Shown here: positions 28,481 through 35,666 of the stretch, in pieces | Numbering within the stretch: the stretch's first letter is position 1 | How the letters are laid out: every line of letters starts with the position of its first letter | NCBI RefSeq assembly: GCF_000716595.1 | Contig: NZ_JNXC01000029.1 | Location: forward strand, 1-64,000 | DNA from: Saccharothrix sp. NRRL B-16314 | Lineage (GTDB): Bacteria > Actinomycetota > Actinomycetes > Mycobacteriales > Pseudonocardiaceae | Direction of reading: 5' to 3' | Length of the DNA: 64,000 nt | Translations under genes and position numbers: made by a program | Notes under the pieces: generated by a model | The model's input: only the letters and a program-made list of their open reading frames with translations | Database searches by the model: none | Told to the model about the DNA's origin: nothing

Positions 28481-30835
28481 GTGACCGTGGGCGGTGGGCT
28501 GATCGGCGCACGCGTGAGCCGTGCGGAGGACGTCCGGCTGCTCACCGGGCGGGCCGTGTTCATCGACGACGTCCGGCCGCCCGGCCTGCTGGAGGCGGCG
28601 ATCCTGCGCAGCCCGCACCCGCACGCCCGGATCGTGCGCATCGACACGGCGGCGGCGGTCGCGCACCCCGGCGTGCTCGCCGTCGTCACGGGCGCGGACG
28701 TGCGGGCACTGGTCCACCGGCCGCAGCCGCTGATCTGGCGGATCTCGCCCGCCGGACGGGAAACGGTCGCGTACCCGCTCGCCGTCGACAAGGTGCTCTA
28801 CACCGGGCACGGTGTGGCGGCCGTCGCCGCGGTCGACCGCGCCACGGCCGAGGACGCGCTGGAGCTGATCGACGTCGAGTACGCGCCGCTGCCCGCCGTC
28901 ACCACGGTGGAGCAGGCGCTCGCGCCGGACGCGCCCCGGCTGCACGAGGACTGGCCGGACAACGTCGCGGGCCGCACCGTGGTGGCGAAGGGCGACGTGG
29001 AAGAGGCCTTCGCACAGGCCGACGTGGTGCTGCGCGAGACGTTCCGCTTCGCCCGGCAGCTGGGCGCGCCGCTGGAGACGCGGGGCGTCGTCGCGACGTG
29101 GGACCCGTTCACCTCGCACCTGGACGTGTGGCTCAACACCCAGGGGCCGCACCTCGCCCGCGAGCTGTTCGCCGAGGTCCTGGGCCTGGCGGTGGACAAG
29201 GTGCGGGTGCGCGTGCCCGACATCGGCGGCGGTTTCGGCAGCAAGGCCGGGTTCTACGGCGACCAGGTGGTGGCCGCCGTCCTGTCCCGCGCGTCCGGGC
29301 GGCCGGTGAAGTACGTGGAGGACCGGCGGGAGAGCTTCGTCGCCACCGTGCACGCGCGGGAGCAGCGCATCGACGTCGAGGTGGCGGCCCGCGCCGACGG
29401 CACCATCACCGGCCTGCGCGGCACCGTGCACGGCGTGCTCGGCGCCAACTTCAGCACCGTGGGCCTCAGCCCGTGCTGGACGACGGCCGCCGTCATGGCG
29501 GGGCCGTACGCCATCCCGGCGGTCGAGGTGAACGTCGTCGGTGTCGTCACCAACAAGCCGCCCTACGGCTCGTACCGGGGGTACGGGCTGCCCAAGGCGA
29601 ACTTCGTGCACGAGCACATGGTGGAAGCCCTCGCGCGCCACCTGGGCGTCGACCCGCACGACGTGCGGCGGCGCAACTTCGTGACCGACTTCCCCCACCA
29701 GAGCCCGGTGTTCGTCTACGACAGCGGTCGGTACGCCGAGTGCCTGGACCTGTGCCGCGACGCAGTGCGCCGCGCCGGGTGGGCGGACCGCGTTGCCGGT
29801 GCGCGGGCCGGCGGCGCGCACGTCGGCATCGGCTACGCGTTCCACAACGAGGTGTCCGCGTTCGCGCCGTCCCGGATCGTCAACATGTCGGGCTTGGACC
29901 ACTCCGGGTTCGACGAGGCCGCGGTGCGCATCGACTCCACCGGGCACGTGAGCGTCCACACCGGACAGACGTCGATGGGCCAGGGCATCCACACGGCGTT
30001 GGCGCAGGTCGCGGCGCACGTCCTCGACGTGCCGCTGGACCACGTCACGGTCATCTCCGGCGACACCGACTCCGCCCCGTACACCGGGTACGGCACGGCG
30101 GCCAGCCGTGCGGCGGCGGTCGGCGGCGCGGCCGTGCTCAACGCCGCCACCCGCCTGCGGGCCAAGGTGCTGCGCATCGCCGCGCACGTCTTCGAAGCCG
30201 CACCGGACGACCTGGTGATCGACGAAGGCGTGGTGTCGGTGAAGGGCGTGCCGGGGCGGAGCGTGACCTTCGCCGACATCGGCGACGCGGCCTACCGGCG
30301 GCCCCACGGCGTGCTGCCCGAGGACGAGGCGCCGACGCTGCACGAGCGCGAGGTGTACGACCCGGTCAACGTGGCCACGGCGTTCGGCTGCACGGCCGTG
30401 CTCGCCTCGGTCGACGTGGAGACCGGCGTCGTCGACCTCCTCGGCTACCTCATCGCGCACGACTGCGGCACGGTCATCAACCCGATGATCGTGGACGGCC
30501 AGCTCCAGGGCGGCGCGGCGCAGGCCATCGGCGGCGCGCTGTACGAGCGGCTGGCCTACGGCGCGGCGGGGGAGGCGCTGACCCTGTCGTTCGCCGAGTA
30601 CCTGCTGCCGACGGCCACCGTGGTGCCGCCGTTCGGCGTCGACCACATGGAGACTCCCGCCGACCACATCCCGGGCGGTTTCAAGGGAGCGGGGGAGGCC
30701 GGGGTGATCGGCGGCGGGGCGGCGATAGCGCACGCGGTGGAGGACGCGCTGGCGGAGTTCGGCGTGCGGATCACGTCGCTGCCGATCACACCGCCGGACC
30801 TGCTGGCCGCGATCCGCGCCGGGAGCGACCGGTGA
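28481..30835 (+). CDS. Xanthine dehydrogenase/CoxL-family molybdopterin subunit
   Basis: 784 residues from GTG 28481; longer readings pass through the broken monooxygenase and are rejected. The N-terminal a/b hammerhead (GLIGARVSRAEDVRLLTGRA) is followed by the Mo-cofactor domains with GGGFGSKAGFYGDQV, and later TGQTSMGQGIHTALAQ, GTVINPMIVDGQLQGG and FKGAGEAGVIGG. The active-site loop is PYGSYRGYGLPKAN. It is not the AYRCSFR of true form I CO dehydrogenases and differs from the AYRGAGR of form II. It should hydroxylate an aldehyde or N-heterocycle rather than CO. First gene of a large-medium-small operon with 4-bp overlaps. Confidence 0.9.
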   Translation: MTVGGGLIGARVSRAEDVRLLTGRAVFIDDVRPPGLLEAAILRSPHPHARIVRIDTAAAVAHPGVLAVVTGADVRALVHRPQPLIWRISPAGRETVAYPLAVDKVLYTGHGVAAVAAVDRATAEDALELIDVEYAPLPAVTTVEQALAPDAPRLHEDWPDNVAGRTVVAKGDVEEAFAQADVVLRETFRFARQLGAPLETRGVVATWDPFTSHLDVWLNTQGPHLARELFAEVLGLAVDKVRVRVPDIGGGFGSKAGFYGDQVVAAVLSRASGRPVKYVEDRRESFVATVHAREQRIDVEVAARADGTITGLRGTVHGVLGANFSTVGLSPCWTTAAVMAGPYAIPAVEVNVVGVVTNKPPYGSYRGYGLPKANFVHEHMVEALARHLGVDPHDVRRRNFVTDFPHQSPVFVYDSGRYAECLDLCRDAVRRAGWADRVAGARAGGAHVGIGYAFHNEVSAFAPSRIVNMSGLDHSGFDEAAVRIDSTGHVSVHTGQTSMGQGIHTALAQVAAHVLDVPLDHVTVISGDTDSAPYTGYGTAASRAAAVGGAAVLNAATRLRAKVLRIAAHVFEAAPDDLVIDEGVVSVKGVPGRSVTFADIGDAAYRRPHGVLPEDEAPTLHEREVYDPVNVATAFGCTAVLASVDVETGVVDLLGYLIAHDCGTVINPMIVDGQLQGGAAQAIGGALYERLAYGAAGEALTLSFAEYLLPTATVVPPFGVDHMETPADHIPGGFKGAGEAGVIGGGAAIAHAVEDALAEFGVRITSLPITPPDLLAAIRAGSDR

Positions 30836-31677
30836 AGGCCGCGCCGTTCGACTACGTCCGGGCGTCGTCCGTGGAGATGGCGGTGGACGCGCTGCGGGAC
30901 GGCGCCGTCGCGCTGGCGGGCGGCCAGAGCCTGATCCCGCTGCTGAACGCGCGGGCGCGGCGGCCGGCGGTCGTGGTCGACGTGTCCCGGCTGCCGCTGG
31001 CCGGCGTCGAGCAGGTCGGCTCGACGCTGGTGCTCGGGGCGATGACCAGGCTGCGCGCCGCCGAGACGTCACCGGTCGTGCGGCGGGCCGTGCCGCTGCT
31101 GGCCGAAGCCCTGACGCACGTCGGTCACGTGTCCGTGCGCAACCGCGGCACGGTCGGCGGCAGCGTCGCGCACGCCGACCCGGCGGCGGAACTGCCGGCG
31201 GTCCTGCTGGCCCTGGACGCGGTCTTCTCGGTCAGAGGGCGAGGTGGCACGAGGGAGGTCGACGCCCGCGACTTCTTCCGCGGCCCGCACCGCACCGCGC
31301 TCGCCGCCGACGAACTCCTCACCGGCATCCGCGTCCCGCTGCCGCCGGCGACGGCCCGCTGCGGCATCGCCGAGCTGAGCCGCCGTCCCCACGACCTGGC
31401 GATCACGGCGGTCTTCACCTCGGTCGTGCTCACCGGCCGCGTCGTCACCGACGTCCGCATCGCCGTGGCCGGCGCGGCACCCGTCCCGCTCCGGGCCCAT
31501 GCGGCGGAACACGTCCTGCGAGGCGAAGTCTTCGGGCCCGACGTGCTGGCGGCGGCGGCCGAAGCGGCGGCGGACGCGACCGACCCGATCGACGACGTGC
31601 ACGCACCGGCCGCGTACCGCCGCGACATGACGGCCGTGCTCACCCGCCGGGCACTGCGACAGGCGGTGCCCGCGTGA
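30832..31677 (+). CDS. FAD-binding subunit of molybdenum hydroxylase (CoxM type)
   Basis: 281 residues; GTG start overlaps the large-subunit stop (GTGA). FAD motifs are canonical: ALAGGQSLIPLLNARARRPA near residue 35 and VRNRGTVGGSVAHADPAAEL near residue 105. A CO-dehydrogenase flavoprotein C-terminal domain follows. It passes electrons from the 2Fe-2S subunit to the acceptor. No frameshift, normal length. Confidence 0.94.
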   Translation: MKAAPFDYVRASSVEMAVDALRDGAVALAGGQSLIPLLNARARRPAVVVDVSRLPLAGVEQVGSTLVLGAMTRLRAAETSPVVRRAVPLLAEALTHVGHVSVRNRGTVGGSVAHADPAAELPAVLLALDAVFSVRGRGGTREVDARDFFRGPHRTALAADELLTGIRVPLPPATARCGIAELSRRPHDLAITAVFTSVVLTGRVVTDVRIAVAGAAPVPLRAHAAEHVLRGEVFGPDVLAAAAEAAADATDPIDDVHAPAAYRRDMTAVLTRRALRQAVPA

Positions 31678-32237
31678 AGATCACCGTCACCGTCAACGGC
31701 CACACCCGCTCGGCCGACTGCGAACCGCGCCGCACGCTCGCCGACTTCCTGCGCCACGACCTCGGGCTCACCGGCGTGCACGTCGGCTGCGAGCATGGCG
31801 CGTGCGGCTCGTGCACGGTCCTGCTGGACGGCGCGACGGCCCGGTCCTGCTGCGTCCTGGCGGCACAGGCGGAGGGTTCGGACGTCACCACGGTCGAGGG
31901 CCTGGCGACCACGTCCCTGAACCCCCTCCAGGAGTCGTTCCGTCGCCACCACGCCCTGCAGTGCGGCTTCTGCACGCCGGGGATGCTCGCGGTGGCGACG
32001 GAACTGCTGCGCGACAACCCCGCGCCCACAGAGGCCGAGATCCGCACGGCAATCGCCGGCAACCTCTGCCGCTGCACCGGCTACCACTCCATCGTCACCG
32101 CCATCGCCGCCGCACGAGACGAGGGCACGCCCTCGGACGACGACACCGCCGGCAGTCCGCTTGACGACAGGGCCGGGAATCCGCTCGCCGACACCGCCGG
32201 GAGTCCGCCCGAAGACGCTGCGGGGCAGTCCGCTTGA
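31674..32237 (+). CDS. 2Fe-2S subunit of molybdenum hydroxylase (CoxS type) with repeat-derived tail
   Basis: 187 residues; GTG overlaps the CoxM stop. The plant-type cluster is CEHGACGSCTVLLDG and the second cluster CGFCTPGM plus CRCTGYHS, both complete. The family normally ends near residue 150; here about 38 extra residues (DDDTAGSPLDDRAGNPLADT and so on) are encoded by the start of a downstream minisatellite. The tail is acidic, low in complexity and probably disordered. It looks like read-through of repeat expansion into the gene, not a domain. Confidence 0.92.
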   Translation: MKITVTVNGHTRSADCEPRRTLADFLRHDLGLTGVHVGCEHGACGSCTVLLDGATARSCCVLAAQAEGSDVTTVEGLATTSLNPLQESFRRHHALQCGFCTPGMLAVATELLRDNPAPTEAEIRTAIAGNLCRCTGYHSIVTAIAAARDEGTPSDDDTAGSPLDDRAGNPLADTAGSPPEDAAGQSA

Positions 32238-32515
32238 CAACGCCGCCGGCGGTCTGCCCGACGATGCCACCGGGAGTTCGCGTGAGGACGCTGCGGGGCA
32301 GTCCGCTTGACGATGCCGCCGGCGGTCTGCCCGACGATGCCACTGGGAGTCCGCCCGAAGACGCTGCGGGGCAGTCCGCCTGACGACACCGCTGGCGGTC
32401 CGCTCGAAGACGCCGCCGGGAGTCCGCGTGAGGACGCTGCGGGGCAGTCCGCTTGACGACGCCGCCGGGCGTCCGCCCGACGCCACCGCCCGCAGTCCGC
32501 CCGACACCACCACGA
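32140..32515. repeat. Minisatellite with a 73-bp period, overlapping the coxS 3' end
   Basis: GACGCTGCGGGGCAGTCCGC recurs starting at 32214, 32287, 32360 and 32433, exactly 73 bases apart each time, with one or two substitutions. Between the copies lie shorter related units (GCCGCCGGCGGTCTGCCCGA). The period is not a multiple of three, so the reading frame changes per copy and stop codons occur; only the first part is translated, as the coxS tail. It fills most of the gap before the epoxide hydrolase. Confidence 0.9.
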
Positions 32516-32649
32516 CACCACGCCACCGCGTCGCCCCGGAGCCTGACGACTGCCGGCGGTCGCGTCGGGGCGGATGAGGGGATGTCCTATCGTCGGAGCC
32601 GTTGAGCTCGCCGACACCGCTTTCCCCTACCTGGTGAGGAACCACGCCG

Positions 32650-33885
32650 GTGACCACCCCGCACGCCTTCCCGTTGGAGCCGACCCCGATCCACGTGCCC
32701 GACGAGGTCATCGCCGACCTGCGCGCCCGTCTCGCACTGACCCGCCCACCGGTGGACGAGGGCGGTGGGGACTGGTCCTACGGCGTCCCGGCCGGCTACC
32801 TCGGCGAACTGGTCGCCTACTGGCGGGACGGCTACGACTGGCGCAAGGCCGAGGCCGCCATGAACGCCCACGAGCACTACCAGGTGGACGTCGCGGGTGT
32901 CCCGGTGCACTTCATGCGCAAACCCGGCCGCGGTCCCCGCCCGATCCCGCTGATCCTCACCCACGGCTGGCCGTGGACTTTCTGGCACTGGTCGAAGGTG
33001 ATCGACCCGCTCGCCGACCCTGCCGCGTCCGGCGGTGACCCCGCCGACGCGTTCGATGTCATCGTGCCGTCCCTGCCCGGCTTCGGTTTCCCCGGACCGC
33101 TCACCGGCTTCCCGGACGTCAACTTCTGGAAGGTCGCCGACCTCTGGCACACCCTGATGACCGAGACCCTGGGCTACGGGAAGTACGCCGCCGGTGGCTG
33201 CGACATCGGCGGGATCGTCTCCAGCCAGCTCGGCCACAAGTACGCCGACCAGCTGTACGGCATCCACATCGGCTCCGGGCTGCCGCTCGACTTCTTCAAC
33301 GGGCCCCGAGCCTGGGACTTCGCCCGGAACCGGCCCCTCACCGACGACCAGCCCGCCGACGTCCGCGCCCGCATCGTCGAGCTGGACCACCGCTGGGCCG
33401 CCCACCTCGCCGTGCACACGCTCGACGGCGCGACCCTGGCCCACGGTCTGAGCGATTCACCCGCCGGACTGCTCGCCTGGCTGCTGGAGCGCTGGAACGC
33501 CTGGAGCGACAACGGCGGCGACGTCGAGTCCGTCTTCACCAAGGACGACCTGCTCACCCACGCCACGATCTACTGGGTGAACAACTCCATCGCCACCTCC
33601 ATGCGCTACTACGCCAACGCCAACCGCTACCCCTGGGCACCCGCCCACGACCTCACCCCGGTCGTGCAGGCCCCGGTCGGCCTCACCTTCGTCACGTACG
33701 AGAACCCGCCCGGCATCCACACCGCCGACGAGCGCGTCCGGGCGTTCAAGACCGGCCCGCAGGCCGCCTACTTCAACCACGTCAACGTCACCGCGCACGA
33801 CCACGGCGGCCACTTCATCCCCTGGGAGAACCCCGACGCCTGGGTGAACGATTTGCGCCGCACCTTCCACGACGGCAGGCCCTGA
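32650..33885 (+). CDS. Epoxide hydrolase (alpha/beta hydrolase, EHN domain)
   Basis: 411 residues from GTG 32650. The N-terminal EHN domain (IHVPDEVIADLRARLALTRP, VAYWRDGYDWRKAEA) precedes an alpha/beta hydrolase core. The oxyanion motif is THGWPWTFWHW, the nucleophile Asp185 sits in GGCDIGGIV, and the catalytic His388 in DHGGHFIPWE. It should open epoxides to diols by the Asp-ester mechanism. It follows the Cox-type hydroxylase across the minisatellite. Cytoplasmic; no signal peptide. Confidence 0.92.
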   Translation: MTTPHAFPLEPTPIHVPDEVIADLRARLALTRPPVDEGGGDWSYGVPAGYLGELVAYWRDGYDWRKAEAAMNAHEHYQVDVAGVPVHFMRKPGRGPRPIPLILTHGWPWTFWHWSKVIDPLADPAASGGDPADAFDVIVPSLPGFGFPGPLTGFPDVNFWKVADLWHTLMTETLGYGKYAAGGCDIGGIVSSQLGHKYADQLYGIHIGSGLPLDFFNGPRAWDFARNRPLTDDQPADVRARIVELDHRWAAHLAVHTLDGATLAHGLSDSPAGLLAWLLERWNAWSDNGGDVESVFTKDDLLTHATIYWVNNSIATSMRYYANANRYPWAPAHDLTPVVQAPVGLTFVTYENPPGIHTADERVRAFKTGPQAAYFNHVNVTAHDHGGHFIPWENPDAWVNDLRRTFHDGRP

Positions 33886-33901
33886 ACGACCCGCCGCGAT
33901 G

Positions 33902-34744
33902 TCAGGAACGGTCGTCGGGCGTGCACGTGGCCAGTCCCGCGTCCACCGCCAGGGGTAGCCAAGTGCACAACGCGGCGAGGATGCGGGAGGGGTCGCGCCC
34001 GCAGGTGCGGGCGGTGGTCGCGGCTGCGGTGTGCAGGGGGGTGCCACCGGCGGCGCACGCGTGCAGGAAGGCGTGCTGCCAGGGCGCGAGGACGTGGACC
34101 CGGACGCGGTAGTGGGTGCGGGCCACGGCGTAGCAGGTGTCGCCGGGCTCCGGGACGGGTGGCCGGACGCCGTGGTCGGCGGCGGTGACGGTGTCGAGCA
34201 GGGCGAAGTCCAGCCGCAGCAACCGCAAGGTCGGCGGGGTGCGGACGGTCAGGTCCGGCGAGGTCATCACCGCGAACGGTGCGACGGGCTGGTGGTCGGG
34301 CTCGGTTTCCACCCCTCGGGCCCGGCGTGATTCAGCGCGTGCGCGTTCCAACCGGGCCAGCGCGGTGGGCAGCGCGTCCGGTGAGCCGGGAGGTCCGAGC
34401 GGCTGGGGCCGGGTCTCCTGGAGGAAGTCGGCGAAACCCGCGCCGAGGTCGAACATCGAGTAGGAGGTCGGGGGACGTGCCGCGACGTAACCGTCCGCGA
34501 ACAAGCCGAACACCTGGTCGCCGACGAGGGCGTGGAGGACGGGGAACTCGGCTTTGAGGCATTCGCGCAAGCGCGCGCGGTAGCCACGGGCGTAGATGTC
34601 GACGCGTTCTTCCGCTCTCAGCCGGTCGGAACCCCGGACGACGTCGGACGGCCTCGGCATCCGATCGCCGCCGTGCGCTTCCCCGGTGCCCGTGCAGGTG
34701 GTCAGCAGCCACTGCTGGAGGACGGCGAGGTCCGGCTCAGGCAT
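33902..34744 (-). CDS. DUF2063 protein, partner of the DUF692/MNIO enzyme
   Basis: 280 residues, ATG 34744, overlapping the end of the DUF692 gene by 8 bp. The N-terminal DUF2063 part is clear (LQQWLLTTCTGTG, RLRAEERVDIYARGYRARLR, ECLKAEFPVLHALVGDQVF, then YSMFDLGAGFADFL). In methanobactin and related pathways the equivalent partner (MbnC-like/HvfC) holds the peptide substrate for the MNIO enzyme (family knowledge). The C-terminal part (HVLAPWQHAFLHACAAGGTP) is a separate small domain. Third gene of the 37.6-33.9 kb operon. Confidence 0.85.
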   Translation of the reverse strand: MPEPDLAVLQQWLLTTCTGTGEAHGGDRMPRPSDVVRGSDRLRAEERVDIYARGYRARLRECLKAEFPVLHALVGDQVFGLFADGYVAARPPTSYSMFDLGAGFADFLQETRPQPLGPPGSPDALPTALARLERARAESRRARGVETEPDHQPVAPFAVMTSPDLTVRTPPTLRLLRLDFALLDTVTAADHGVRPPVPEPGDTCYAVARTHYRVRVHVLAPWQHAFLHACAAGGTPLHTAAATTARTCGRDPSRILAALCTWLPLAVDAGLATCTPDDRS

Positions 34745-35666
34745 GAGCCCGGCCGTCCGCGTGCGGCCGGGGGGACGCCACGACGCCGGTGGTGCCCGCC
34801 TTGCCCGCCTTGCCCGGCGGCACGCGCCCGGCGCGGACTTCCGCCGCCTTGGCGAGTTCGGCGACCAGGTCGGGGAACGGCGGGATGTCGGCGTCCCACT
34901 CCAGCAGGGTCGACACCCCGCCGGTCCGCTGCTGCACCAGCGCGTAGAGCGGCCACACCTCGTCGGGCACGGGACCGTCGTGGGTGTCGAGCAGGTAGTG
35001 ACCGCGATCGGCGGGGCCGGCGAGGTGGACCTGGACGACGTGCTCGGCCGGCAGGCCCCGGATGTACGTCACGGCGTCGAAACCGTGATTGGTAGCGCTG
35101 ACGTGGACGTTGTTGACGTCCAGCAGCACACCGCACCCGGTGTCCTGTGCCAGCTGGGCCAGGAACTCCCACTCGGGGATGTCGGACGCGTGGAACTCCA
35201 GGTAGCTGCTGGGGTTCTCCAGGACCAGCGGCCGGCCGAGGTGGTCCTGCACCGCCCGCACCCGGTCGGCCACGTGGGCGAGGCTGCGCCGGGTCAGCGG
35301 CATCGGCAGCAGGTCGTGGCTCGTGACGCCGTTGACCCCGGTCCAGCACAGGTGGTCGGAGATCCAGGCCGGGCGCACCCGCTCGGCCAGTTCACCCAAC
35401 TTGTCCAGGTAGCCGGTGTCCAGCGGGTCCGTGCTGCCGATGGACAGGGACACCCCGTGCATCACCACCGGGCGGTGCGCCGACACGTGGTCCAGCACGT
35501 GGGCGGCGAAACCGTGGTCGTCGAAGAAGTTCTCGCTGATGATCTCGAACCAGTCGACGCCCCACGCTTCCGGAGGGGTGTCCACCAGGTAGCGGAAGTG
35601 GACATCGCGCAGCCCCACGCCGTCACCGAGGTTCGGCAGCCCCAGGCGGGCCGTCGTGCTGCTCAC
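34737..35666 (-). CDS. DUF692-family multinuclear non-haem iron oxidative enzyme (MNIO)
   Basis: 309 residues from GTG 35666; the GTGA start overlaps the stop of the upstream ferritin-like gene. The TIM-barrel metal motifs are all there: WFEIISENFF, VVMHGVSLSIG, WISDHLCWTG, VLENPSSYLEF, CGVLLDVNNVHVSATNHGFD, VVQVHLAGPADRGHYLLDTH and LLEWDADIP. These His/Asp/Glu/Asn residues bind two or three iron ions in characterised members, which modify cysteines or other side chains of peptides (MbnB, TglH, bufferin and related enzymes; family knowledge). With the DUF2063 gene next door and a Cys-rich protein upstream, peptide modification is the likely job. Confidence 0.93.
   Translation of the reverse strand: MSSTTARLGLPNLGDGVGLRDVHFRYLVDTPPEAWGVDWFEIISENFFDDHGFAAHVLDHVSAHRPVVMHGVSLSIGSTDPLDTGYLDKLGELAERVRPAWISDHLCWTGVNGVTSHDLLPMPLTRRSLAHVADRVRAVQDHLGRPLVLENPSSYLEFHASDIPEWEFLAQLAQDTGCGVLLDVNNVHVSATNHGFDAVTYIRGLPAEHVVQVHLAGPADRGHYLLDTHDGPVPDEVWPLYALVQQRTGGVSTLLEWDADIPPFPDLVAELAKAAEVRAGRVPPGKAGKAGTTGVVASPRPHADGRAHA

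Noticed and set aside
28481..31677. Aerobic CO dehydrogenase
   Set aside because: The active-site loop is not AYRCSFR and no CoxD/E/F maturation genes are adjacent.
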